64,000 bases of DNA from Linnemannia elongata (lineage: Eukaryota; Mortierellomycota; Mortierellomycetes; Mortierellales; Mortierellaceae). Below, piece by piece: positions 1-11,500 of the stretch (positions within the stretch are counted from its first letter, which is position 1; each line of letters opens with the position of its first letter). Made by a program: the position numbers and the translations under genes. The notes under the pieces are model-generated. The model was not told where the DNA came from. It did no database searches and worked only from the letters and a program-made list of their open reading frames with translations. The stretch spans positions 434,001 to 498,000 of the forward strand of contig JAXBDG010000023.1 of the NCBI GenBank assembly GCA_036320915.1, written 5' to 3'.

Positions 1-369
1 AACATATACCAAATATTGCTTCTTCCTTCGGTAACGTTTATATTCCCCTTTCCCCTTTCCCCCAGTTGAACAAGGTTCAGGAAGCTTGATGGAACGGCGT
101 TGAAATCGGGAGCGCAGCCTGGACTTGCGCAAATATGAAGGTTTGGACTCAGGACTAGAATGTCTAGATAAGATGTGCTTGCCGCTTTTTTTTTCGCGGC
201 CTTTCTAAATGACATATGACCACCAGTACCGTTCCCGTACAGTACACAAGGGAATAAAGTCTTGTGTGGGAGAATAATGATTGAGCAAAATGTTGTGAGA
301 AACGTTACTCTTCAATCTCCAGGCGAATCGGAGCACCTTCATTTGTGTAGAACATACTATTGTACTTTG

Positions 370-380
370 TATATAAAAAG
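370..380 (+). promoter_or_regulatory. TATA box of first small secreted protein gene
   Basis: TATATAAAAAG lies about 60 bp upstream of a GTAATT splice donor at 431. The same TATA-to-donor spacing (61 and 70 bp) is seen upstream of the two paralogues, which supports it being the core promoter. Confidence 0.6.
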
Positions 381-430
381 GCCTATTCCCCTCATCATGT
401 TGTTCGTCAATTTCCTCTCAACAACGTTAT

Positions 431-568
431 GTAATTCTCTCTCCTCTTTCCTGACCCTCTTTGTTTTTCTTTTCCGATCCTTCATTCTTGGGAATCTGTC
501 CCTTCAAGTCTGCTAATCTATTAAACCGTCTAAACCTCTTTCTAATTATTTTCTCTTTTATATTATAG
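431..568 (+). other. Probable 5'UTR intron of first small secreted protein gene
   Basis: Donor GTAATT at 431 and acceptor TTATAG ending at 568, followed by ACCACTT and, 25 bp later, the start codon. The two paralogues have equivalent introns ending TTTAG|AC just before their ATG, so the acceptor is well supported. The donor is chosen by analogy and is less certain. Confidence 0.5.
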
Positions 569-593
569 ACCACTTGATCCAAAAAAAGACAAA

Positions 594-938
594 ATGCTCA
601 AAACTCTCGTCGTCTTGCTGACTCTCTGTGCCATGATGTCTTTTGCTCAGGCATTTTACAAGGTCGAATTCTGGAATTACAAGGGCACATCCGCCATTTT
701 GGCCCATTTCGATGGCAAGCGAGAGTGCTTCTGCGTCAAGAACACCCAAACGGCCCGGATTTACAACAGGGACGGAGGAGATGTCAAGTTGTTCTCGACC
801 AGCGATTGCACTGGAAACTTTGTTCGTCTTGATATTACCGAGACTCAAAAGAACACTGAATGGGTCAATAGCTTTTCCATGGGCAAGGCCAACATCGCCT
901 CCATTGGCCCAAAATCTTGCCCCGACTACTTTGCTTAA
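594..938 (+). CDS. Small secreted cysteine protein, paralogue 1
   Basis: This 114-residue protein has a clear signal peptide (about residues 1-20, cleavage after AQA) and no further membrane segment. The mature part has four cysteines: a CxC pair (CFC), one in the TSDCTGN motif, and one near the C-terminus before PDYF, so two disulfides are possible. The central block KNTQ-A-IYNRDGGD-KLFSTSDCTGN is almost identical in the two downstream paralogues at protein and DNA level. No catalytic motif is visible. The pattern of an aromatic-rich strand, a Ser/Asp turn and KLF-x3-C-x-G loosely recalls beta/gamma-crystallin-like secreted proteins, but this is only a guess. It is single-exon in its coding part, with an intron in the 5'UTR. 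It is likely an extracellular protein or effector. Confidence 0.8.
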   Translation: MLKTLVVLLTLCAMMSFAQAFYKVEFWNYKGTSAILAHFDGKRECFCVKNTQTARIYNRDGGDVKLFSTSDCTGNFVRLDITETQKNTEWVNSFSMGKANIASIGPKSCPDYFA

Positions 939-1763
939 AAATCTGAGATCAATAAAACACACAAGGAGGTGCACCTTTTTCTCTTATTCTACTACATTTG
1001 CGATTGTCTGTCCCTCTTACCTTGTGAGTACTCAACAAAGTTCTGCAATTGACGACCAATGAAGTTCAAATGCAACGGACAACTGCATCCGTTCTCATTT
1101 TGCTGTTCTTGCTTCAGTAAGCACTAAGACATCCGGCTTGCTTCACTGGCATAGATCAGATTTACCAATGAACCAATGGGACCATTGCAAAAAAAAAAAA
1201 AAAAAAAAAGGATACATGTAGTCCAAACGCAAAAAATTGTGTCGTTTGTTCATGTAACTCTGCTGAGAGCTCCTGTATGTAACTTAACTCAAAAGAGCGC
1301 CGCGTGCAAAAAAAAAATCAAAATTTCAAAGTGACCAATTGCACACTTTTCACTTGAGCATTTTTGTCTGCCAGGTACAGGACCCTGGATCTCATTCAGA
1401 ACACGCCGCTCTTAGCAAATTGGCTGGATTCATGATCGGAAGCAAAAACAGTCTAAAAGTGAGCGGCGTCTTTTTTTTGAAAAAATACGATGGTGACATT
1501 GACTGTTGCACAAAGCTCATCGGAACATGATCGCAAGCCTTCTGTTGTTTTTACTATTGCCCCATGGGTAAATAATACTACGACGCGCCGCTTTTCTCTT
1601 GTTAAAAAGGGGGCTCTCAAATGGTTTATGCGGGTTAGTGTAATCGCGATCAAAAGAACAAACAAACACGCGGAGAAGGGTTCTTCCCATCCCATCTTCC
1701 TTTCTCTCAACGGTCAGGGAGGGAGTCCCATTCCTCCTTTCGCTGTCTCGTCTGTCTTATCCA

Positions 1764-1773
1764 AATATAAATA
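1764..1773 (+). promoter_or_regulatory. TATA box of second small secreted protein gene
   Basis: AATATAAATA lies 61 bp upstream of the donor of the 5'UTR intron, the same spacing as in paralogue 1. Confidence 0.55.
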
Positions 1774-1824
1774 AACGACATCCCCACTAATTGATTCACC
1801 ACCTCCATTTCCCCATCACACAAA

Positions 1825-1924
1825 GTAAGCTTCTTCTTTCCCTTTCCCACACTCTTTTTTTTGGATATTCAGATTTTACACCGACAGGCCCCATTAACAC
1901 TGCTTGACTTGTCTTCTGCTTTAG
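1825..1924 (+). other. 5'UTR intron of second small secreted protein gene
   Basis: GTAAGC donor at 1825, pyrimidine-rich 3' part and CTTTAG acceptor ending at 1924, 18 bp before the ATG. Position and ends match those of paralogues 1 and 3. Confidence 0.65.
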
Positions 1925-1942
1925 ACCACTTTTAACAACAAA

Positions 1943-2284
1943 ATGCTCAAATCAGCCCTCGTGTTGGCACTCTTTGCAGCCATTCCTTTCGCTCAAGCCT
2001 ATGAGATTAACGTCTGGAATGACGCCGGAAAGAAAATCTCATTGTTCGAGGACCCAGGCTTCAGAACTTGTATTTGCCTCAAGAACACCCAATCCGCCAA
2101 GATCTACAACAAAGATGGAGGAGACGTCAAGTTGTTCTCTACCAGCGATTGCACAGGAAACTTTTCTCCGCTTGTAGTGGGTAAGACTCAATCCAATGCT
2201 CAGTGGGTCAACAGTCTTTCTATTGGCAAGTCTGGTATCCCTTCTTCGGGCCCTCTTACCTGCCCCAACTACTTCAACGTTTAA
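1943..2284 (+). CDS. Small secreted cysteine protein, paralogue 2
   Basis: This 113-residue protein has a signal peptide (about residues 1-19, ending in FAQA) and the same four-cysteine layout as its neighbours: CIC, TSDC and a C-terminal TCPNYF. The block from the CxC pair to TSDCTGNF is nearly identical to paralogue 1, while the N-terminal strand after the signal (YEINVWND) and the stretch before the last cysteine vary more. The gene sits about 1.0 kb downstream of paralogue 1 in the same orientation, with its own TATA box and 5'UTR intron, so this is a tandem duplication with separate promoters. Function is not recognised; an extracellular role is inferred. Confidence 0.8.
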   Translation: MLKSALVLALFAAIPFAQAYEINVWNDAGKKISLFEDPGFRTCICLKNTQSAKIYNKDGGDVKLFSTSDCTGNFSPLVVGKTQSNAQWVNSLSIGKSGIPSSGPLTCPNYFNV

Positions 2285-2733
2285 ACAAGTGACAACAAAG
2301 AGCAAGCATTCTATGTTGCATTCAGCACAATAAAAAAACAGGCAAGCTGTTTCTTATTTTTACTATTGATGCCTATGAGTGCAAGGTACAGAGTGCAAAA
2401 AATTTAAGTGCAATTGACTATTCACAAACACGAAGGTGATGTGTCAGCGATGGACAATGATAAAATCAACCAAAATAACATTATTAACATTACTTTTCAA
2501 TAGGACGTTCAATTCTATATGATAAGGAAGGTCAATCGGGGTGAAGTCTTGCTGACTGCAGTTTGGATGGAACATTGAATTGAAAGGTGACCACTTTCCC
2601 TGGTAAAAGTGCCCTTGCTCAAAAATATAGTTCGTACTCAACAACCACAATCTACGTTAGTCTAATGAAGAAGATAAACATGCCGCGCAGCACTCAAACA
2701 CGGCGGTCCGCAATTTGACTTTAAATCCAACTT

Positions 2734-2745
2734 GATATAAAAAAG
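2734..2745 (+). promoter_or_regulatory. TATA box of third small secreted protein gene
   Basis: GATATAAAAAAG lies 70 bp upstream of the GTAAGT donor at 2804. Confidence 0.55.
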
Positions 2746-2803
2746 ACCTCCACCTTCCACCATCATGCAGTCCACCATCTTCATCTCTTCCCTAACACAT
2801 ATT

Positions 2804-2937
2804 GTAAGTTTGGACTCCCCTTCCCATTCAATCTACACACTCTAGTTTGTTGGTCTTCACTTCTCATACATCAAGGCAAAGAGCAAACTTACCATCTGAA
2901 CCTCCCCCTACACCCATTTGGCTTACATTTACTTTAG
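2804..2937 (+). other. 5'UTR intron of third small secreted protein gene
   Basis: GTAAGT donor at 2804 and ACTTTAG acceptor ending at 2937, 15 bp before the ATG. It is equivalent to the introns of the other two paralogues. Confidence 0.65.
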
Positions 2938-2952
2938 ACTTGGATCAACAAA

Positions 2953-3303
2953 ATGGTCAAATCACTCATCTTACTCGCACTCTGCGCCGCCGTCGCAGTC
3001 GCCAACCCGGTTGTGTATACCAGGGCTGACGTCATCAACAACAGCGGCAAATCCCATCAGCTTTTAGTTGATAAAGACAACAGATCGTGTCTTTGCCTCA
3101 AGAACACACAGACTGCCAAGATCATCAACAGGGATGGAGACGACATGAAGTTGTTCTCGACCAGCGATTGCACTGGTAACTATTCTCAGCTTGGAAAGGG
3201 CAAGACTCAGATTAATGCTCAGTGGATCAACAGTGTCTCCATGGGAAAGTCTGGCGTCCCATCGATTGGCCCTTATAGGTGCCCAAACTACTTTAACCTT
3301 TGA
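2953..3303 (+). CDS. Small secreted cysteine protein, paralogue 3
   Basis: This 116-residue protein has a signal peptide of about 17 residues (ends VAVA or VANP) and four cysteines in the family pattern (CLC, TSDC, RCPNYF). It is the most divergent of the three at the N-terminus of the mature protein (VVYTRADVINNSGK) but keeps the KLFSTSDCTGN core and the GKTQ-NAQW-NS segment. It has its own TATA box and 5'UTR intron. The family is not recognised; the three copies probably arose by tandem duplication and encode secreted proteins of one fold. Confidence 0.8.
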   Translation: MVKSLILLALCAAVAVANPVVYTRADVINNSGKSHQLLVDKDNRSCLCLKNTQTAKIINRDGDDMKLFSTSDCTGNYSQLGKGKTQINAQWINSVSMGKSGVPSIGPYRCPNYFNL

Positions 3304-4273
3304 ATCAGTAATAAATTCAAACAGAGAGCAAACTCAATCCTGGTAATAACCTAAACAGAGATCAACTCCGAGTGTATTGCGTATGTCTGTTTCTTGGTAG
3401 ATCAATTAAATATTTATGACTGCGTCATTGCAGAGTCAAGACTGCCATTGAGTAAACATATAAAATGTTCAAGCATGGAAGATATAGGTCGCACTTGTGA
3501 AGTCTATTCACCATAATCGACAGGACCACTTTGCAGCAGGTTATGCTATTGTCCATCGTTCTTCATCCATCTTGGAAATGAATCGACTAGAAATCCTTAG
3601 TGGGTCTTGTATCTATTTACCTTATGCACTAATAACAAAATGGCGTTCATTGCTTTATGTTCTCTTCCCCTCTTCTCTCCAACTCAACCTATTGCACACT
3701 TTGATTTCACAGTTCAATGCTACCACTTTGATGGCCTAGACTGCGCATGCTCAAAAAATATCTTTCGTTCTGCCACACTCCTGTGAAAGAGTCATTGTCA
3801 TTGCGATTTGCGAACACGCCCCTCATACATTTCACACGTCGATGGATTTCATTAGAGCCTGTCAGTCTATGGTCTAGTTCAGTCAACCGTGGCTCAGGAT
3901 CTATTCAATAAGGTTATAATACGTACAAGGAAACTGCCCTATGCCATCAAAACTGTTTAATTGTGCAGATCAGACGGGATGCGGCGGGTTTAGTTGTAAA
4001 TGATTGTGGCTGAGTGGAATAAGTTTGGCATACAAAAACAGAGGGAGCGGCAGACACATAACGCGTATCCCGTTTTCTCTCAATCTTTGAGTTACACACT
4101 ATTGTTCTTTTTTCAATCTTCGCTTTATGGTTTATTTTTAACCTTCACTTTTCAAGGCGGCAGGTTGTCTGAATGGGACGGCGGCTCGCAAGCATTCTGC
4201 TTGAGTGAATCTATCATTGGAGAACCTTTAAACTGCGCCTCTGGAAAAAAAGAAATGAGAAAAGAAGCAGAAG
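3304..4273. other. Intergenic, no supported gene
   Basis: I see no coding region with codon bias, domain or splice structure here. The stretch holds AT-rich sequence only. Confidence 0.5.
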
Positions 4274-4848
4274 TTACTGTTCTTTCAAACAAATCAATGT
4301 AGCAATAGGCTTAGTCTCAGCATATCGAAGCAACAAGGCCACTCTACTGCATACGATACCCCGTTCAATAAAAATCGTCTGCAATGGATTTATGTATCCC
4401 AGCCAACATTTGAAACTATCATTGGCAGGAACATCACAGGGACTTACCGCCATGCAGCATAACCCCATGTAGTATGATTTTGAGCCCGAGGCTCTATTTG
4501 TATTCGACTAAGAACCGGAAAAGGCGATAATCGTCAAGTTCTAGCATGGATTCTGCCTTGGAGGCGTTCAGTCATAACCTAACGGATGATAGCTTTTGGC
4601 CATTGTCTGCCCAGGCAGGCCCAAATACCAATTATCCGAATGAATGGTTCCCCTCGTTCTGAGTTCCATTACTATTGCAACAACATTTCATGGGTAGGGT
4701 AGAACTAACCTGTTTCATGATGGTCTAAACCCCAAGTCTTGTTCCCTATTAGTGGGTGAACAATCCAACGCTTACTGGATTCTGCTTCAGTATGATAGGA
4801 AGAGCCAACATTGAAGGATCAAAAAGCAACATCGCTATGGAAGCTTTG
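4274..4848 (-). pseudogene. Degenerate 3' fragment of 28S rRNA
   Basis: Read on the minus strand, this matches the last part of fungal large-subunit rRNA in order: the segment around CATAGCGATGTTGC, the GTTGGATTGTTCACCCAC stretch, the GGGTTTAGACC region, the GAACGCCTC region and the terminal TGCTGAGACTAAGCC. It ends where 25S/28S rRNA ends. Many differences from the usual sequence are C-to-T or G-to-A changes, several at former CpG sites (for example GTCGTGAGACAGG has become ATCATGAAACAGG), so the copy is old and not a working gene. No 18S, 5.8S or ITS is nearby. It is one of seven 28S-derived pieces in this window that share the same core segment. Confidence 0.85.
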
Positions 4849-4877
4849 CTAATGAAAAATGGGAGCACACTAATAAA

Positions 4878-5000
4878 GTAACTCAAAGGCAAAGCGGAGA
4901 GGTAAAGCAGAAAGGCAAAGCAAAAGGCAATGCAAAAAGGCAAATCAAAAAGGCAAAGCAAAAAGGCAATGCAAAAAGGCAAAGCAAAAAGGCAAAGCAA
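4878..5000. repeat. Tandem AAGGCAAAGCAA-type repeat
   Basis: Short units of the form AAAAAGGCAAAGC / AAAAAGGCAATGC are repeated about ten times. The array lies next to the 28S fragment, on its 5' side in the rRNA sense. It creates a hydrophobic reading frame on the minus strand that I do not regard as a gene. Confidence 0.7.
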
Positions 5001-5579
5001 CAATAATGCATGTTCGAAGTTCGAGGTTTCTATTTTTATCATACCATCGAGTTTTCCTCAGTTCCCTTGAAATTTTCTTTGTACAACCATGCGCAATCGA
5101 GTACCCTACCCTTAGTGTAGTTTGTTAACAATAAGAAGGAATTGGTGAAACGGATAAAAGTTAACGGGTAGGCGGATGAAAGAAAAATCGTCTCTCTCAG
5201 TTTTTCTCTAACTCGTCTTGACCCTCGGCTCGGGTCAGGGTATCCATGCTTTTTTATATGTTGTTACACGAACAACACTGGGCTATGCTAGACTTCGCCA
5301 TGGTTCTCTCTGCATATATTGGAACTTTGAGTGTGTGTTTTCTTTTTTTTTTATTTCCAATTTGACCACACCTTCCCTTTGCTGCTCTCCTCCGCATTGC
5401 TCCACTCATCACAGTCCTCTCTTGTCCACAATCTCACCCGTACACACATCCCCTTTTCCCCACCCTTTCGTTTTTCTTCACCAAATCCTCTTCTCACGAG
5501 TTCCAACTCTTTGCATTCGCCTTCTCATTATCGATTACTCAACGACCACCAAAGGTACCGCAGAAAGACTACGATCACA

Positions 5580-8500
5580 ATGTACAGCGAGTCTTCAACG
5601 TTGTCGATATCATCTAATTAAAGGCTTCATACACATGTTTTCCATTAGGTCCAACATGCGTCGTTCTGCGAAGAGTGCGTTGATTGAGGCAAAACGCCAC
5701 ATCGACGCTGCTGAAAAAGCTCAAAGCACCAAAGACATTATCAAGCAGTACCGGAATGCAAAGAATATCCTTGCAGAAGTTGATACCAGGAAGGAGGATG
5801 CACCTTCTCTGAAGGACATGATCGCTACGTTCCTTGAGCTTGCCGATGTTTTGGAGAACAAGGGTCCAGCCACGCAGGACAGGGCGGAAAAGTGCAGACA
5901 AAGAGCTACTGCCCTAAAGTAAGTTTCCCTATTTCTTTTACTTCTCATTTGGCAATGTCTCGGTAGTATTTTAGGACCTCTCTAACCCTATAACAACACT
6001 TGCATTCTGTTGCTATTAGGCAAGAACTCAACAGAATCAATACCATTACGACTACCGTCACTATGTCCTTGCTCGGAGTACCGCAGATAGCCGTTTCGTA
6101 GTTGTCAAAAAGCACCACCACAATTGTTACTGTTGCAAACAATTCAGCTGCAGCCTCACCAACTACCTCCAATGGAAACATTGCTATCCCTACTAGTTAT
6201 ATCCCACAACAGCAGCATCACTCTACTCCTCAAGCAACCGTCTCTCTTTCAGCGGCTATTGGATCACCAAAAACTTCGCTCTTCTTCAGCAAGAAGGCGG
6301 TTCGTGAGACTTATGTCTATCATCTGCCTGCACCTGGCGAGCAATTTGAAACTACCCGTCAACTCGCCTACTGTCTTGCTCTGTTGCAGGACTCAGTTGA
6401 CGAAACCCACCTCGATCCCGATACTCTCAAGTGGCGACGCAACACTTTGAAGAACCCTGATGAGATTATCCGTGTGGAGACTATAACTCGCCAAGTCGTC
6501 ACAAAGTTCGTCAAGGATCAAGTAAAGGATGCCACAGTAGTCGAAGAAGTTGTTCAGTTGGCCCAGGTCCTCCATAAGGAAACATCTCGAAATCTCCTCA
6601 TGTCCTTTGTCGACAAAGTCAGCAAGTCAGACCTATTGCATTTGCATGCAGTGGAGAGGTTAGCAATGGTGATTCAAGGAGCCACTACTGGCTCAATCAC
6701 ACCGGATGACCTCGTGACCATTCTTAAAGTCCTTTACACGCGACTCCCGACCCTCCATAGTCCTTCAGCGACTCATTTATGTCCTCTCCTGCTCTCTGTT
6801 TCGCAAGTCTTGGATGCGATGGTGATTGCCCAAGTCGGAGATGTAGACCGTATCACCCTCCATGAACCATTGACTGCTCTTCTTCTTGAGTTGGAGTCAC
6901 ACCAGAATCCCTGTGTGGTTTTCCAAGCAAAATACGCTACGCAGGCGCTGTTGAATGTGTCTAACAACGAAACGATTTGGCAGGCTGGATTTAGGCGCGG
7001 ATGGTTAGTTTTGAAAGGAGCTGCAGGATTCGCCAAGATGCCTGATCCCAGAGACACCAAAGACGCGCTCGAGGCGCTGGAAACTCTTTATAAAGCTGGC
7101 AAAGGAGCCGTGCGAGTGTTCAACAACACCTTGGTGGCTGTCAAGACCGGTGAAATGCCCACATTCACTGCCAAGGGTGGCTTCAAGTTTAAGCGGATCT
7201 GGTATCCAACCCTCCGCAATGCAGAGGAGTATATTCGGACTGGTGATCTTGTGGAATTCAAGGAGCTGGTGACCAATGCGTCATGCCGACATCAACTCAA
7301 CTTTCAATTGGGGATTTGCCAATTGCTCGGACGGTTTGCGGTTGACATTCAATGGGATCTAGAGTCACGGCAAAGCACTCTTGCTTTCCTTGGAGCTCTC
7401 TGTCAGACTGACGACATTTGGATCCGACATGAGAGGGTTGAACAGGTCATTCTCGACATGATCTCTGTCCTGGCCGTCAATCACGGATCCAATTTTGAAG
7501 GTATGCTCATCTCACACGCCAAGTTGGGTAGTCGGGAGCCCAATTGCTAAAATTGCGACTACCAGCTGCTGACATTTTTGTTTAATACTCTCAATTTACT
7601 TTATAGGCGCAAAGGCTTTGCAGGGAATGATTCAACAACAGCACTTGGCGCTCACACCACTCACCGACCTAAAGTCGCATCCTTGGTACGATTTCTTGTC
7701 TTTGAATCCGACCGGTCATGCTACTCCAACAAACACTCTGCTTATGGCCGTCCAAAATAAGAAACGGCACGAGGAGAGAGTGAAAGCGATCCAATCCGGT
7801 GTTGAGTACATAGCGGAGCAACTTCGTCCTTCGCAATCTAGCCTGAAAGACATTAAATCTGCCCTTGAGACCTACCATTCACCAAACCTCAAGATTTTTC
7901 GCCTCTCGGGAGATGGGTTGGATATAGACTCATGTTTTGTCAACCTGGCGATCGTCGAAGCCCCAGCACAGCGCGAGAAGGAAAAACAAGAGCTCAAGGA
8001 GCTGGCCGCCGTCTTTCATCGATTCCCAAGTTCTGAGGCAGTCAGAGGATCCAACGTCGAGTCGTCGATTCGTTTGCAGCAGCTTTTCGACAAGCGCAAG
8101 TTACGCGATGGCAAGGAAGGCATCCCCCAAAGAATTTTGGTGCAAGGACGAGCAGGCATCGGCAAGACAACACTATGCAAGAAGATTGTGCACTTGCACC
8201 AGAGTGGGCTTTGGGCAGACCGGTTCGAGGCCGTTCTGTGGCTTCCATTGCGTCGGCTTAGAGAGTCCACATGCCGCACTCTGGAAAGTCTGTTACGCGA
8301 GAAGGTATTTACCTCTCAGCTTGACCGAGAGCATGATGAATTGGCCCGCACCCTTGCGATCCGCGCTAAAGAAGGCAAGGTCCTATTCATCTTGGATGGT
8401 CTAGACGAAATTGCAACCCATGCCGAAAGTGAAGACAGCTCTATAAAAGCATTATTGAGGGATCTTCTCAACCAAAAACATTTCGTCATCACTTCGCGAC

Positions 8501-11500
8501 CCTCGGGACTGGATGCATCACTACTGCGGTCAATCGATCTGGAGTTGGAGACGATTGGATTCAGTCAGCAGGATGTCAAAGAGTTCATCGGCAGAGTACT
8601 TGAGCCAGAGCCAGCCAGGGCAGTCCAGGACTTTATCCAACGGACACCTCTGATCCAGGGACTGGTCAACATTCCGGTGCAGCTCGATGTGATATGCTTC
8701 TGTTGGGAGTCACTTCCAAAGGACGGTTCTCAAATCACCATTACCGAGCTCTACCAACTGATGTCGCGCAAACTCTGGCGCAAGGACGCGTTTCAACTTC
8801 AGAAAGTTCGTGGAGGAAGGGTTCTGACACAGAACCAAATCAATATATTGCCCTCAAAGGCTATCGATCGGCTAATATCTACCGTGTCGCGACATCTTGG
8901 GCATCTTGCATTCAAGGGACTAAGGAACAAACACCAAATCGAATTCGACGAGGCAGCTCTATTGGATGCTTTTGAAGATCTTGTAGACACCGATTCAACC
9001 GATGATAAGAGCCCTTACTCGTCTGAAATGCTTTACATGGTGAAGGAGACGTCATTCCTGCATTCAGCCAACGCTGATCTGGACATTAGCAAAAAACCTT
9101 CACAGCAGACCTGGTCCTTTTTGCATCTGACCTTTCAGGAATATTTCGCGGCTACATGGATTGCCTCAAAGATAACGGCTGCTGGCGATGATGGTGAGTC
9201 TCACATATTCTATCACCATCATCTTATGTACTCGTTGCCATAGCCATACTCAACACCAACTTTTATTCTCTATTGCCTCAATAGGCCATAGTCTCTCACC
9301 CGAATCGATGAAGACCGAGCTAACAGATCGTTTTGTACAAGAGCACAAGTACAACCCCAGGTTCGAGATTGTGTGGTGGATGGTAGCAGGACTGCTAGAA
9401 GGAGAGGCATTGGAAAAGTTTTTCGATCTTTTACAAGGAGGACCGCGGGATTTGATTGGAGGCCGTCATCAACAACTACTGGCATCTTGCTTGGACGAGG
9501 CACGAGCTCGATTGGATGCTGCAGTTGTCGCGAGATTAGACACGGAGTTACTGGCATGGCTGCACTTTGAGATTCAAACTTGTCATGGTCGAGTCAGAAG
9601 CCTATTGGGTTGCCGAAACTCCTTCCCGGAGGCCCTTCTAGTTCAGAGCTTGGATTCAGTGTGCTCTCGGAAATTCGTCCACGTTCTAACTCTGGGAACT
9701 CGTTCCATGCTAACTGAATCAGCAATCCAGTCCCTCGTTGCCACCCTAAAGGATGAAGTTGCAAATGTTAGGCAGTCAGCAGCGGAGGCATTAGGCAGCC
9801 AGTCCACGCTGGCTGAAGCAGCCATCCAGTCCCTTGTTGCCGCACTCAAGGACGAACACGCATTTGTCAGGATGTTAACAGCAGAAGCATTAGGCAAGCA
9901 GTCCACATTGCCTGAATCAGCCATCCAGTCCCTCACTGCCGTACTCAAGGACGAACACGCATCTGTCAGGGAGTCTGCAGCATCAGCATTAGGCAAGCAA
10001 TCCACACTGCCTGAATCAACCATCCAGTCTCTCATTGCCGCACTCAAGGACGAAGAACCATTTGTCAGGGAGTCAGCAGCAGAAGTAATACGCGACCAGT
10101 CCACATTGTCTGAATCAGCCATCCAGTCCCTCATTGCCACACTCAAGGACGAAAACGTACGTATCAGGCGGTTAGCAACATTAGCATTAGGCAAGTCTAC
10201 ATCAGTCATCCAGTCCCTCATTGCCACACTCAAGGATGAAGACGTCGATGTCAGGGGGTTAGCAGCAGAGGCATTAGGCAAGCAGTCCACATTACCTGAA
10301 TCAGCCATCCAGTCTCTCATTGCCGCACTCAAGGACGACAACCCAGATGTCAGAGGGTTAGCTAAAGCGGTCCTAGACAAGCAGTCCGCATTGCCCGAAT
10401 CAGCCATCCAGTCCCTCATCGCCGCACTCAAAAATGAACACGCATTTGTCAGGAGGCCCGCAGTATCAGTATTAGGCAAGCAGTCCACATTGCCTGAATC
10501 AGCCATCCAGTCCCTCATTGCCGCACTCAAGGATGAACACGCATTTGTCAGGATGTCAACAGCAGAAGCATTAGGCAAGCAGTCCACACTGCCTGAATCA
10601 GCCATCCAGTCCCTCATTGCCGCACTCAAGGACCATAACGCAGATGTCAGGAGGTCTGCAGCATCAGCATTGGACAGCCGATCCACATTATCTGAATCAG
10701 CCATCCAGTCTCTCATTGCCACACTCAAGGACGAAAACGTACGTATCAGGAGGTTAGCAACATTACCGTTAGGCAAGTCTGCATCAGCCATCCAGTCCCT
10801 CATTTCCATACTCAAGGATGAAGATGCGGATGTCAGGAGGTCAGCAGCAGAAGCATTAGGCAGGCAGTCCACATTGCCTGAATCAGCCATCCAGTCCCTC
10901 ATTACCATACTCAAGGATGAAGATGCGGATGTCAGGAGGTCAGCAGCAGAAGCATTAGGCAAGCAGTCCATATTGCCTGAATCAGCCATCCAGTCCCTCA
11001 TTACCATACTCAAGGATGAAGATGCGGATGTCAGGAGGTCAGCAGCAGAAGCATTAGGCAAGCAGTCCAAATTGCCTGAATCAGCCATCCAGTCCCTCAT
11101 TGCCGCGCTCAAGGATGAAGATGCGGATGTCAGGAGGTCAGCAGCAAAAGCATTAGGCAAGCAGTCCACATTGCCTGAATCAGCCATCCAGTCCCTCACT
11201 GCCGCACTCAAGGATGAAAACGCATCTGTCAGGGAGTCAACAGCAAAAGCATTAGGCAAGCAGTCCACATTGCCTGAATCAGTCATCCAGTCCCTCACTG
11301 CCGCACTCAAGGACAAAAACGCATCTGTGAGGGAGTCTGCAGCATCAGCATTAGGCAAGCAGTCCACACTGCCTGCGTCTGCCATCCAGTCCCTTATTGC
11401 CACACTAAAGGACCATAACGCATATGTCTGGATGTCGGCAGCATCAGCATTGGGCAGCCGGTTCACATTGTCTGAATCAGACATCCAGCTCCTCTCAGCT

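Noticed and set aside
558..974. 138-residue minus-strand frame over secreted protein 1
   Set aside because: A shadow of the plus-strand gene; similar shadows occur over the paralogue at 2039-2305.
4274..4848. Functional rRNA gene
   Set aside because: Only the 3' end is present, it has many substitutions, and no 18S, 5.8S or ITS is nearby.
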